This document shows positions 23,674 to 35,732 of a DNA stretch of 64,000 nt, piece after piece. This DNA comes from Phlebotomus papatasi (lineage: Eukaryota > Arthropoda > Insecta > Diptera > Psychodidae). Under the pieces are notes generated by a model. That model worked only from the letters and a program-made list of their open reading frames with translations, was not told the DNA's origin and ran no database searches. How positions within the stretch are numbered: the stretch's first letter is position 1; each line of letters begins with the position of its first letter. Where the stretch lies: assembly GCF_024763615.1 (NCBI RefSeq), contig NC_077224.1, positions 2,232,001 to 2,296,000 of the forward strand. The letters are read 5' to 3'. The position numbers were made by a program, and so were the translations under genes.

Positions 23674-24301
23674 CATCGAACAGACTGGGCCATTGCTCTT
23701 TTAATCGATTTTCAAAGAAGCAATGGAGAAGTGATATGACACCTTCATTTTTTTCGATTAGATAACTCACTGAGAACAGCGCCATCTAGTGTAAGTAAAA
23801 TGTCCAAGGCGGGAAATATTTTCAGTTGTTCAAAACAATGTAATTCACATTATTCATATGTATTTTATACTAAACTTTAATTTCACTAAGCCTAGACTCA
23901 TTTTAAATGTATTTCAAAAGTTTTCACAAGAGTTTTATGAGTAAAATTTCCTTTGTTTTGATTTTTCCTGGCATCAGCTGATTTCGATGGTGGTCGATGA
24001 AATTTCGAACAGTGAATTTAAATAGAGAATGTTAACGGACTATGTGATATGAAATTGTCAAGAAAAAGCAATTGACCGGGCAATTGCTTTTTGCTCTTTG
24101 TTCAAGGTATTTAAATTTGGCTAATTTTACTAAAATATCATTTTCTTTTTACAGAATATTGTCTCAGAGAACGGAAAAAGATCAAATTGGCGCAAAAATT
24201 GGTTTGATGCCGCAATTTTTTGAATATTTTTTCCACGTGTAAAAAAGCAATGAAGAAGTAAAAAAGCAATGACCATGTAAAAAAGCCCAGTCTGTTCGAT
24301 G
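23674..24301. mobile_element. Inverted-repeat element, CATCGAACAGACTGGGC
   Basis: A perfect 17-bp inverted repeat, CATCGAACAGACTGGGC, marks both ends (23674-23690 and 24285-24301). AGCAATG motifs recur in inverse orientation just inside. The body is 628 bp and non-coding; the 111-residue minus frame overlapping its right part shows no transposase motif. The target duplication is unclear. Confidence 0.8.
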
Positions 24302-24925
24302 TGATTAATGACTTTATTTAACTGTGTGATTGTCAAATAACAAATCACTTTGGTGAAAACACACCCAACACTCATTCTCCATTTCCACTCTGACACATGA
24401 CATATTTTCACAATTTTACGACCCACCACAGGATATCTAATAAATGTTTTAAAATATTCCGTCAATTGTGCATAAAGTTCGCAGTAAATTAATTTAAAAT
24501 TTCACACGAATAATATATTGCTGGTTCGTTTTTTTTTCTATAATGCCAATCTATGCTACGGCTGAAACTATACTCAATGAAGAGGCGTTTGTAAATATTT
24601 AGACATTGAAAATTTCCTGAAATATATTACCTAATTTATGGGTTGACAAGTTTCAGTTAGTGGAAAATAATTTAGTGGGATTTTTTATCTAGATGTAGAA
24701 TGATAAAATGCTGAAGATCAGTTGAAATTTACAATAAAATCAATAGAAATATTAAGATTTGAGAGATGATACACCTCCTCCCTAGGGTACACTGCCATCT
24801 GGCGGATTTAGATAATACCATAAACACTGTATTGAGTGACGTTATCAAGATCAAAGAAGTCTCATACATTCACGTAAAGTGCAAAGTGTTTGTAATTTCG
24901 GACAGGATGCGCTATTTTCAATATA

Positions 24926-25510
24926 CACTAACGTTCAAAACATTAAATACACACTCGAGGAGAAGTAAATTATATGATTTTATTCATGTTTTTTTAAATA
25001 AACCAATGAAGTAAAAGAAATGAAATTGCAACAATAATAAAAAGTAATTTGAAAAATAATAAAAAAAAAATAAATGAAAAAGTAGAATTCGGGCTGGAAA
25101 TTATGATATTCAAAGAAGAAACCCCTTTCAAAACAGATCACACCGGAAACCGACCATAATCCGTACCAAAAATAATCCCTTGGTATTACTTTCAGTTTTC
25201 CTGAATCTTAATAATATTTACTAATGTTATTTAGCTTATATTAAATTATTATTAAAAGATTAGATCAGTGAGATCAGTTTTAGAATGTGGAGCTACTTTT
25301 GCATTTTTGTCCAGAATGTTCATTTTTGAATGAACCTCAAATTATAAATTTTTTAACCCATGTAATTTCTCAAATATTGTTTAAAACTGTTCTTAGGTTT
25401 ATATATGAAACTATTTCAGTCAATAGAACTGGATATTACAGCGTTTTCCCGGTCCAAATCAGGTGTATTTAAACTTACGAAGGGTGTATTTAATGTTTTG
25501 AACGTTAGTG
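24926..25510. mobile_element. Non-autonomous Tc1/mariner-like element
   Basis: The termini CACTAACGTTCAAAACATTA and its reverse complement give at least 27 bp of near-perfect inverted repeat. TA flanks both sides (24924-24925, 25511-25512). Termini beginning CACT...GTTCAAAA with TA duplication fit the Tc1/mariner superfamily. The 585-bp body is too short for a transposase (usually about 340 residues). It interrupts GGACA-type repeat sequence related to family B. Confidence 0.8.
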
Positions 25511-25619
25511 TAAATTCAAGCTTTTTGTAACTTCCTTCTCAGAAGTGTTATTTGGAGCCTTAAAAAGTAGTTTATTGTGTTTCTTTTCTGTAAAATTAAT
25601 CATACGTACAAGCATAAAT

Positions 25620-27000
25620 AAAATAGGCATTAATTTGACTGTAATCCTGGACACCTTGCTATTAATTCCGGACACTTTTCCCCCCTTACCAAGGTCTTAG
25701 GTCATGACATCTATTTCCTCCAGTTCATGATAAACAAAGTGGTCAAAAATAAAACCCAAGTCGTTTAACAAAATAAATACCTAAATCATATCTTCATATC
25801 ATTCAACATATTCGCTACCTTATGCAAAACAAAATTGAACAGACACCACAGACACAAAAACCTAACACGTTGTTTGCAGCACTCAATTCCGGACACTTTG
25901 TTTGTAATTTTGGACAGTTGATCCCACGTAATAAGACTCCTATTTTCGTCCATTTCAGAAACCCAATTTACCAAGTATTCCAGTTTATTAAAAGAAACCG
26001 TATGATGTCCTAAGGAGCACCAAAACTTTCCTATAACATACTGAATATAATTATGTATACAATTGTCTTCGACATTCCAAATTCGCGCATATTCCCGTCT
26101 CTCTATGCCCTCAGGGAATTTTTCTAAAGCTTTTCCAACAACATCTCATTCATAAACGGGAACACTTCTTTATTTCTGTAGACATTGCCCAGCCTAGGCA
26201 CGACAAAAAATAAAAATTTCTAAACTTCCGAGAAACAAAACAACTGTCCGAAATAAGCAACACAATATCACAGTCGAACTTCTGTCAAAATTGTGTATAT
26301 TTTACACGAAAATCCTAATTTGCAGGGCACGTTTCACTTCAGGTCTAATAAAAAAATCATTGTTAGAATGAATTAACACAATATTCAATGAATATTTAAG
26401 AATATCACTAAAAAATACCGAAGAAAAATTATTAGTACTTCACCAAAATTAAGCAAGATTGGAAGTATTCACAAAGTTCTGTCACATTTTTCATAGGGCA
26501 CAACTTACAATGAAGTGTCATTGAAGAATAATTATTTAGCTGGAATTCATAAAATACGTGAAGAGAATTTTATAATATTAATCCATTTATTTTTAGTGGC
26601 CAACCGAACCCTCAATGTGTCCGAAATTGCAATCTGTTTCAGTTACAGAAACGCCGCACCGTGATGTATGCAATTTTCTTCGATTGTGCAAAATATTTGA
26701 ATAAATTTTGGGATATTTTATTAATGATTTTATAAAATAGCTCCCTATTGTAGGCTATTCATATGAATGTCACTCAATTCATTCATTGTCACTTAATGCG
26801 GAACCCGGACTTCTTAATCACCGTATTACTTTATCTCACATGTTCAGAAGTGAGATTAAACGACACGCATTTCATTTCGAAATGTTTCACATTAGAATGA
26901 TTAAAATTTTAAATACTTGTTTCGCATTATTTAAATATAAAAACATCTTCAAAAAAAAAAAAAAAATAAAACAATGTCAACATTGTAAAAGAATGCCATT
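25620..27000 (+). repeat. Dispersed repeat family B, copy 2
   Basis: From TCCGGACACTT and TTTTGGACAG near 25890 the sequence parallels 1355-2190, and from 26079 (AAATTCGCGCATATTCCCG) it is closely similar to copy 3 at 32715 onward. Copies 2 and 3 continue together into the primer-site block described at 27000-28060. This indicates one larger retroelement-like unit or a duplicated segment. No protein domain is recognised. Confidence 0.65.
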
Positions 27001-28060
27001 TTAAGACCCACTAAGCACACACGTAAAACATATGAAAGTACAATGTAAATAGAACACTGTTTTTGTTTCTCGTGTGTTAAAATAGACCCTGAATGTGTGT
27101 TGGTAGATAGAACGGCCGTGTTTAAATTAAATTTTCAGAAGCTAATATCTTTTGTATCTCTCTAGATTTTATTTGGTTAAAATTTTCCGGAATTTAGAAA
27201 ATATTGTGAATATGGTAAAACCTTGTCATTATAACAAATATTTTTAAACAAAAAGAAACAAGTAAATTATTTACACTAACGTGGAATAATCTTTTAAAAT
27301 TAATTTATTTTATTATTTTATATCTTAAGAAAGCATTCATAAGCTACTTTAAACTTAGAAAAAATCTTTTTTTCTGTTATACGTTTACTTTCTTGTGTTC
27401 TATTTGCGTATAACAAATATTCTACATAGCCTTAAAATCTTTTTCAATACCAAATTAAATATTGTAACGTAAATATCCTTAGTGAATATTGTAGAATTTA
27501 GTTCACATTAATTTTTTGACTGCTCTAAAACTTGTTATAAACTGTTCGACAGTGTTTTTTCACTAAATAATTGGGAGAGACGTGCTGGAATCTTGCTGAA
27601 AAGATACTTGTTCTGGTCCTTCGACCCGGATAGGCTTCACTAATTACATTTCAGGGAAATTCAGTCGTTCCAAAGTCTGTATTGCTATATTAGATATTAA
27701 GAAAACATCCATAAGCTACTTTATGCTTCAAAAATTCCCTTTTTCTGTTATACGTTTAGTTTTTTTGCATTGTACGTGCGTATAACAGATAATTTACATA
27801 GCCTTGATATCCTTTTTCAATACAAAATATTGTAACGTGAATATCTTTGGTGATTATTTCAGAATGTAGTTCACATCAACTTTGTGACTGTTCTAAACTT
27901 TGTTATAAACTGTTCTAAAGTATTTTCTAATTAAATAATTGGAAGGGACGTGCTGGAATCTTGCAGAAAAGGATTTTGTTCTGGTCCTTCGACCCGGATA
28001 GGCTTCACTAATTACATTTCAGAGAAATTCAGTCGTTCCAAAGTCCGTATTGCACACGTA
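27000..28060 (+). mobile_element. LTR-like block with two tRNA-Tyr-type primer sites
   Basis: TGGTCCTTCGACCCGGAT occurs at 27614-27631 and again at 27982-27999. It differs by one base from the complement of the 3' 18 nt of insect tRNA-Tyr (known sequence), so it resembles a retrotransposon primer-binding site. A segment of about 370 bp ending in this site and a short leader (GGCTTCACTAATTACATTTC) is tandemly duplicated: 27317-27684 and 27689-28052. A third copy ends at 34245. Preceding sequence shared with copy 3 (from about 27000) may be LTR. I could not fix the LTR start, and no gag or pol is present. Confidence 0.5.
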
Positions 28061-28700
28061 AATCTTTGCATGCAATATCAAGACGTATGGCATATTTCTC
28101 CCGTTCTTCCTCTTAGATTTCTCCTTGAGTCCAATCGTATGAATTTAGGTATTTAATATCGACTTTTAAGATTCATTTGAGTGTAAGCTTTTTCAAACAG
28201 TAGAAAATACCAACATAATAAAATAAAACATTGCCCTAATTTGGAGTGAAGGTTCAACAGTGTGCAGTGAAGGGTTAACCTTTGCAGTCACTGCAGTATC
28301 TAGTGAAATACATCACTGATACCACACTCTCCTCTTCTGTCTTTGGCTCTATATATATTGACAGTCAATTGATTTTAAATTTTCTCTCTTTGCTTTTTAT
28401 GCCTTTTTCCCTGCACTTTTATATAATATTATACCATACCACACTCGACTTCACCGAGCCAAAGATAAATTGCACCAAATGGGATAGTGCAATGAAGAGT
28501 GCAAGTTAATACGAAGATTCCTTTGGGCAGAATGAGACACAAGACACCCGGGCTCTTGAGGACTTAAAACCAAAGGCAAGAAAAAAAGACATCCATAAGA
28601 GAGAGAAACATTTAGTAAATTTATTCAGTCATTTTATTCATTGGAATAAAAGCGAAGAGAGCAAGTAGAAGAAAAGTAAGTACAAAAAAAAAAAAGAAAT
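28060..28700. other. Low-repeat stretch, no gene seen
   Basis: AT-rich sequence with A/G-rich tracts. A plus-strand AAAA|GTAAGTA at 28670-28680 is donor-like, but the upstream exon is not supported. Confidence 0.35.
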
Positions 28701-28711
28701 GTTGCTCTCAC

Positions 28712-28858
28712 CTTATATGGATGTCCTTTTTGTCTTTATCTTATTAGTCGTTGGAATGGTTGTATCTTGTGACTTTGTTGGTGGTTTTCTCTTTGGTGCC
28801 TGCTGCAGTTATTTATTTCTTGTTGCCCCGTTGTTCAATATAAATGATGATTGTTGTT
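28712..28858 (-). other. Candidate noncoding exon (minus), or shadowed plus ORF
   Basis: On the minus strand, an acceptor-like CCTTTTTGTTCTGTGCGACCAG precedes 147 nt that end CCATATAAG|GTGAGAG. The interval is A- and CAA-rich, lacks ATG and is closed in all phases, as a 5' UTR exon would be. The donor context (CCATATAAG|GTGAGA) is identical to that of the candidate exon at 58439-58495. Alternatively, the plus strand has an ATG at 28699 opening a hydrophobic frame that runs to a donor AAAAAG|GTGAGC (28879/28880), a 111-bp intron, and a poly-T-GCAG acceptor at 28990, then ends after about ten codons. The two readings are mutually exclusive and both are weak. Confidence 0.25.
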
Positions 28859-29034
28859 CTGGTCGCACAGAACAAAAAGGTGAGCACCTTGTGTTGCTTC
28901 TCATTCTTTATCTCTTTTGCTTGAGACTCTCTTCATTTTATTTATTTCCTCCTTTTGTACCTGTATTTTATTGTTTTTTTTTTTTTGCAGATCACTGTAT
29001 CGCGAGTTTGCAATCGAACTGACAAAACTTGATT

Positions 29035-30370
29035 TTTTGCGATCACTTTTGGTTTTCTTAAGATTACCGGAAGTTTTAATTAAGTTTCAAACGATTTTGA
29101 CAGAAAACATGTGATAAAAGTTCGTATAACAGTTCAGTTATAACAGTCAATAAAAAAAGTGATAAAAGATAGTATAACAGTTCAGTTACAACTGTCAAAA
29201 TGTAACAGGGGTGTAACTTTCACAATGTACTAAAATTATCACCTAAAATGGCACAATTATTCGCGTTTTTTTTTTTTTTTTTAAATAAAACCTCCTTTTA
29301 CCGTTTCTCGAGAAAAGTTTCCCAGTAAAACTTGATAAAATCACAACCGTTTTTATGATCAGTAGAATATCAATGCCTTTATGTAAACTTCTCCTTCGTC
29401 ATCCCTTTTTCGTCTTAAGATTAATGTAAATTTTAGTACAATTTCAAACGATTTTGACAGAAAACATGTGATAAAAGATCGTATAACAGTTCAGTTATGA
29501 CAGTCAAAGCGTAACAGGAGCGTAACTTTCACAGAGTCCTGAAATTATCACCAGAAATGGCACAACTAGGGGAATGTAGGCATGGTTCGCACAGAGTTAA
29601 CCTTCAAACGATGTGAATTTTCTCTTTGTTTGCAAAAAGCTGACTTACCATTGCTCATCTCAATTCATCAGCTCAATAATTATTATGGCTTATAAATGAC
29701 GAACTGGCTCTTCGTAAACAAAGAGAAAACTTGCGTTGTTTGTAGGTTCACTCTGTGCGAACCATGCCAACATTCCCCTACGTGCTTTTTAATTAATACT
29801 TCCTTTTACTGTTACACTTGACCAGGTTTTCCTAATTTTCTGAATCAAGTTTCAGTTTTGTGAAGCAGTTTAGTAAAAACAGTTTTCCTTCGTCATCTCT
29901 TTTTCGTCTTAAGAATAATGTAAAGTTTAGTTAGATTTAAAACAATTTTGATAGAAAAAGTGGTAAAAGATCGTATAACAGTCATATTATAATAGCCTAA
30001 TTGTGATAAAAGCGTAGCTTTCAAATAGTCCCGAAATTATCATCAAAAATAGCACAAATTTGTGCTTCTTCTTATGGGCGCTACACAGTGAGAAATTTCT
30101 TTAAAAAATGCCTTTTTAAAGAAAATTTCCCCTATCCTTGTTGGCTGAAACTTCAGAATTTTTTTTAAATAAGGCAATTTTTGATTAAAATTGCTTATAG
30201 TGTGAAGACACCATTAAGAAATACTTTATTTTACTGTTATATTGGACCACGTTTTCCTAATTTCCTGAATCTAGTTCAAGTTTTGTGAAGCAGTTTAGTA
30301 AAAAATGAATATTTGATAAAATCATAACCGTTCTTGATCAGTAGAATATCGATACCTTTATGTACGTTTG
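29035..30370 (+). repeat. Three-unit tandem array L, units about 370 bp, with insertions
   Basis: Landmarks recur in order in each unit: CTTAAGATTA, AAACGATTTTGACAGAAAA, GTGATAAAAGATCGTATAAC, GTAACTTTCACA, AAATTATCACC, GGCACAA, CTTTTACTGTTA and GATCAGTAGAATATC. Unit 2 is interrupted by a TA-flanked palindromic element (29579-29778). Unit 3 is interrupted by about 135 bp beginning GGGCGCTACACAGTG. Neither insert is in unit 1. No coding potential is seen. Confidence 0.8.
29579..29778. mobile_element. TA-flanked palindromic MITE (GGGGAATGT)
   Basis: The arms GGGGAATGTAGGCATGGTTC and its reverse complement at the right end extend about 60 bp with few mismatches. TA lies on each side. The neighbouring tandem unit of array L shows the uninterrupted site. 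It is non-coding and hairpin-forming. Confidence 0.85.
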
Positions 30371-30595
30371 TCGTTCTCTTATTACCTTTTCAAATAATAT
30401 CTCCAAATAGATCCTTGTATGATAATTGAAATTATTAGTAAACTAATCATCATTGCCTTAGCGTTTCGTTTTCATTCAAAAGTTTCAATAATTCACAATT
30501 TATGAATAAATAATTAGGAAGTAGGAGCAATTGAATTGGAAGCATTATCACAGTTTGATTAGTAAATGTGTCAAAATTAATCAGAAATCTCATTA

Positions 30596-30776
30596 GGGGA
30601 AAGTGGGGCACCTTTAAAATTGGGATTTTTTATCTATTTTTAAATAAAATTGGGCCTTATCGTTATATAATTTAGTTGCACAAACAGATTGAGAAGCTAA
30701 ATTATATCACGATAAGACTTAATTATATTTAAAAATAGGTGAAAAATCCCAATTTCAAAGGTGCCCCACTTCCCCC
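30596..30776. mobile_element. Palindromic MITE family F, copy 1
   Basis: The arms begin GGGGAAAGTGGGGCACCTTT and are near-perfect inverse copies (AAATTGGGATTTTT, CCTATTTTTAAATA and TATAATTTAG blocks) over about 80 bp. TA precedes the left end; the right flank has decayed. Diverged relatives are at 35965-36140 and 57382-57581. Confidence 0.85.
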
Positions 30777-30779
30777 AAA

Positions 30780-32000
30780 ATCATAAGAACTCTCTCATGG
30801 GAAAGGCTTTTCAGTTACTTTTTGGCTTTTTTCAATGATCATAGTAAAATATTAGAGTAATAATAATGAAAGATAGTAAAAGAAAGTGAAGTGAATAACT
30901 CGATAAAAGTAGAAATACTATTTATTGCACTGTTTTTTCTTCGAGGGGAGTCATGCAAAGTTCGTGCATGAAACTCCAAGTGAAAAATTTGACATTGCAC
31001 CGATTTTGATAATATTTTCCTTCATTTCTTTCATAATTTGAATTCTCGATTACAAATTCTATTCTTAGATAGTTACACTTTATTAATAAATATATTGTGT
31101 TTACTAGTGCTCCTTTTCCTTTCTATTTTATAAAATATTCTAAATTACCTCATTGCAACTTAAATCTTTCGTAAGTTGTCGGAGTAATTCTTTTACTCCG
31201 ACAAGTTTACAGCGCTTTGTAAGAAAACAGAAAAGTTCTTGACTTTCTATTTTAGCCGAGACTCTCTGGGGAAGATTATAACAGATGACAGGGATCTTAT
31301 CTCAGAGACAAACCACTGCAGGAGATTTTTTAAGCCTTTCGAAGCATTAAATTATTCCAATTTAATCATTAAATTATGCCTCTGCGATTGCAATACAGCG
31401 ATATATGCAATCTTCCACCTCTTATTGCTTCTTTCATTGGCATTTTATTCGCATGTATGGTCGTTTTTTTCCCTGGTCACCACATCCACTTTTTTGTGGT
31501 AATTCCTTCCTTAAGTCACAACAATATTCATAACTTATACGTGCATCACAGCTAAAATTACCAATTTCTTTTACACGCCTTTACCGCAAGACGAATACAC
31601 GAAAAAAAATAATAATAAAAGAAAAACCAAGAGCTTCACAAGTGTTAATTGTGACATAAAAGAGAGTGATAATCATTATTATTTTTTTTTGTTCATCTTC
31701 ATCTCAATAGGAGAAAACCATATAATGAAAGAAATCTCCGTGATACACCAACTTACATATATCGTAACTTCTTTATTTTTTTCTGTTCACTTCCACTCCT
31801 CTTTTGCCAACTTCAAATCTTTTTTTTTTCATGATCTTGTATGATGGCTAAAAGGATGATGGTCATTGGACAAAAAGAAAAATTGTCTTGTAACCATCAT
31901 CTCTTAATTATTCACATTAACTCGACTACAAGGTGGAAGACAAAAATCTTAACAGCATCAAATTGAGATAGCACGAGAAAGAAAAACTTCATCAAAAGCT
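30780..32000. other. Low-repeat stretch, no gene seen
   Basis: AT-rich with poly-T and CT tracts near 31680-31830. An 87-residue plus frame at 31239-31502 has no recognisable domain and a composition like its surroundings. Confidence 0.35.
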
Positions 32001-32006
32001 ATCGAG

Positions 32007-32342
32007 GTGTGTTCTTTCACTAGCACTATCAATCCATCTATCTTGGAAGGAGCTCCTTCGTTTTGTCTCGCGCATCTACTGCTTAAACGTCAAGTTTCAA
32101 CTTATATTCTCCTCCGCCCCAATTCCAACCTTCTTGTGTCAGCCCCATTTTCATTTAACCCACAAGAGTGGAACGTTGAAAGACCCGTGGCAGATTGTGA
32201 TATGAGGCACCAGTTAGACCTTACAAACACCTTAGGATTAGGTTTAATGCCACATGCTTTGACTTTGCAATTGCATACTAAAGAGTCCGTTTTAGACATA
32301 AAGGAAGAAACATTGCCTTCACAGAACTTAGCCAAATTATAA
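32007..32342. other. Open on both strands; unrecognised 111-residue frame
   Basis: A plus-strand frame of 111 residues is mirrored by a minus-strand frame of 77 residues (32102-32335). The segment is more GC-rich and less simple than its neighbours. The plus frame contains a plausible globular stretch (LDLTNTLGLGLMPHALTLQL). No signal peptide, domain or splice site is visible and the flanks are AT-rich repeats. It may be a captured exon or a retroposed fragment. I assign no function. Confidence 0.2.
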
Positions 32343-32354
32343 CGAATTAAAAAA

Positions 32355-32665
32355 AATTAGTACACGTGTCTGTACTAAAAAAAAAGCTTGATAATGTGAA
32401 TTGTAAAGATCAAATCAGATATTGTATCTTATCATGAAATCATAAAGCAAAAGTATCTAAGTTAACTTTGGAAAATTTGACGCGTAAAGCCTGTGTGTAT
32501 CATTATGTACTAAAATCTGCAAATGCGTGCCATATAATATGTACTAAAATCATAATAGCCATTCATAATTCAAAAAGCTGTCCCCAATTTGAAAATGTAT
32601 TGCTTAAACACAGAAGAAAATATTCTAGTTTATGCATAAAATTTAGTACAAATATCTGTACTAAT
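32355..32665. repeat. TTAGTACA palindromic motif cluster
   Basis: Hyphenated palindromes TTAGTACA-6 nt-TGTACTAA occur at 32357-32378 and 32643-32664, with two half-sites (TGTACTAAAATC) near 32507 and 32540. The intervening sequence is AT-rich without tandem structure. Confidence 0.6.
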
Positions 32666-32714
32666 AGTTTCTAAGAAGATTCGAATTTTGATAGTCAATC
32701 TGAAATCTACACTT

Positions 32715-34245
32715 TAAATTCGCGCATATTCCCGTGTCTCTATGCCCTCACGGAACTTTTCTAAAGCTTTTTCCTACAACGTCTCATTCATAAACGGGAA
32801 CACTTCTTTATTTCTGTAGACATTGCACAGCCTAGGAACGACAAAAAACAAAAATTTCTAAACTTCCGAGAAACAAAAAACTGTCCGAAATAAGCAACAC
32901 TATGTCACAGTCGAACTTCTGTCAAAATTGTGTATATTTTACACGAAAATCCTAATTTGCAGGACATATTTCACTTCAGGTCTAATAAACAAATCATTGT
33001 TAGAATGAATTGACACAACGTTCAATGAATATTTAAGAATATCACCTAAAAATACCAAAGAGAAATTATTAGTACTTCACCAAAGCTAAGCAAGATTGGA
33101 AGTATTCACAAAGTTCTGTCCTTGGTTCTGTCACATTTTTCATAGGACACAACTTACAATGAAGTGTCATTGAAGAATAAATATTTAGCTGGAATTCATA
33201 AAATATGTGAAGAGAATTTTATAATATTAATCAATTTATTTTTAGTGGCCAATCTCACCCTCAAAGTGTTCGAAATTGCAAACTGTTTCAGTTACAGAAA
33301 CGCCGCACCGTAATGTATGCAATTTTCTTGGATTGTGCAAAATATTTGCATACATTTAGGGATATTTTATTAATGATTTTATAAAATAGATCCCTATTGT
33401 AGGTTATTTATATGAATGTCACTCAATTCATTCATTGTCACTCAATGCGGAACCCGGACTTCTTAATCACCGCATTACTTTGTATCACATGTTCAGAAGT
33501 GAGATTAAACATTATATCTCACATTAGGATGATTAAAATTTTTGAAACTTTACTTTATTTGTTTCGCATTGTTTAAATTTGAAAAAATCTTCAAAAATAA
33601 TAAAAAATGTCAACATTGTAAAAGAATGCCATATCAAGACACACTAAGCACACACGTAAAACATATGAAAGTGTAATGTAAGTACAACACTGTTTTTGTT
33701 TCTCGTGTGTTAAAATAAACCCTGAATGTGTGTTGGTAGATAGAACGGCCGTGTTTAAATTAAATTTTCAGAAGCTAATATCTTTTGTATCTCTCCAGAT
33801 TTTATTTGGTTAAAATTTTTCCGGAATTTGCGAACTATTGCGAATATTGTACAAACATATCACTATAACAAGTATTTGGCTTTAAACAAAAAGAAAGAAG
33901 TTAAGAACTTACATTAACGTGTAATAATCTTTTCAAAATTAATTTATTTTATTATATTAGATATTAAGAAAACATCTATTAGCTACTTTAAGCTTCAAAA
34001 ATTCTCTTTTCTGTTATACGTTTAGTTTTTTTTTTGCATTCTACGTGCATATAACAGATAATTTACATAACCTTGATATCCTTTTTCAATATAAAATATT
34101 ATAACGTGAATATCTCTGGTGATTATTTTAGACTGCAGTTCACATCAACTTTATTACTGTTCTAAACTTTGTTATAAACTGTTCTAAAGTGTTTTCTGTG
34201 CTGGAAACTTGCGGAAAAGATTTTTGTTCTGGTCCTTCGACCCGG
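32715..34245 (+). repeat. Family B copy 3 joined to LTR-like block
   Basis: This is closely similar to 26079-27640 over its whole length, with small indels. Landmarks include AAATTCGCGCATATTCCCG, CGGGAACACTTCTTTATTTC, GAAACGCCGCACCGT, AGAACGGCCGTGTTTAAATT and the primer-site-like TGGTCCTTCGACCCGG at 34230-34245, where similarity stops abruptly. Copies 2 and 3 lie in the same orientation about 6.6 kb apart. They could be remnants of one element family or a segmental duplication. Confidence 0.65.
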
Positions 34246-34249
34246 TACC

Positions 34250-35730
34250 TTTTAGGTTCATTAATGTTTTACTTATAGCATTCCATGAGATCAGGAATCA
34301 AGATTTTACTATCCATGTCTTTGAACCTCAATCGAAACTTAAACCCTGAATCTACCAACGGCTTAAGATGATTCTGCAGAATTGAAAGCCAAATAGGTAA
34401 CAAAATATTTTGAAAGATAGATCAGTGCCGAGTTCTGGCAACTAGAAAATTCCTATATAAACATTACAAGTGTTGCATCTGAGGCCGACATATCCTCCCG
34501 AGTAAAGAGTAGAATGTCTTTTCCATCGTGTCTTCTTTCACTTACACCTCAAAAACAGATAGAAGAGTGTAAGGCACCTCAAGACACTGAAGAAGACGTG
34601 TACAGAGTAATTAGCGTTGCCAGAGAGGCAAATGATTTAATTAATTAATATATGTACGATATATTATGGGCATGTGTATATAGCATGTGCATATGGCGGT
34701 AAGAAGGGTGCAACGCAGTGTATTAATTGGACGCGCCGAGGTAATAATTTTACAACACTCTCGTGAACATAAACCCGGAGACAGATACACTGCATCAAGA
34801 AAGACGAAGATGAACTTTTCCAGGGAGATGATGTTGAAGTACTTTATAAGAAGCCCCAGACTATGATGACGACTGGAGAGAGAAAGAGAGAAAGACAAGG
34901 AGGGATATTGATGATGAAGGAATGTCAAGAGAAAGGAGACAAACCACGACTTAGAAGAGAGAGAGAGATGTTAAGTTTTGTGTTGGGAAGAGAGATTAAA
35001 TAAAAGGGAACGATAGTAACACGGTAGGATTTAATTAACTTTTAATGTGTTTGATGCTCATCTTATATTAGCACTTTTAACAGTAGCTACTATGCGCGCC
35101 AGATCGTGTTGATGCATTTGAAAAGAGATCTTTGCAAGTCATATTTACATATACATTTAGTAACAATTTTATTATACCCCAGGAAAAAGAGACTTAGGTA
35201 GATATTATATGGCCTATAACACCCATATAGTGGAAGTGATGAGAGAGCGTGCCCATAAAATTAATAATACGATAACAAGTTATTTCTACCATGCCATGAC
35301 TTCAAACACTTCTCAATGTAGAACACATAAAACAGCCAACATAACTTTTAAAACGCCACAATTTAAGCTCCTTCCCCCCTTCCTTTACTCTACCATTAAA
35401 CTTTCTTTCCTTCTTCGACGATCTCTTTCTTTTCCTAGTATTTTATTGCTCCAAGTTCACTGAGACAACAATACACATAACTTATCCATTTTGTGATATC
35501 TCGAAATTAACACAACCGACCCCCCAAGGTGCATTATGTGAATTGTTATAATTGTTACGAAGTTTACCAGTTCGTCTGACAGTAATGACTAAAAGCCAAA
35601 CGGTTTGAGAAAGCGACTTCCGATTATCAAACTATCCTGTCAAAAATTAACCCTAGGGCCTTTGCCAGTGACGTCATTTTCCCTCAGGCTTCCTCTTTCT
35701 ATCCAAGTTAAAGATGTACTTTGAAGGTTA
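34250..35730. other. Low-repeat stretch, no gene seen
   Basis: GA-rich tracts lie at 34870-34990. There are several short frames without motifs, and no repeat copies found elsewhere in the window. Confidence 0.35.
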
Positions 35731-35732
35731 AT

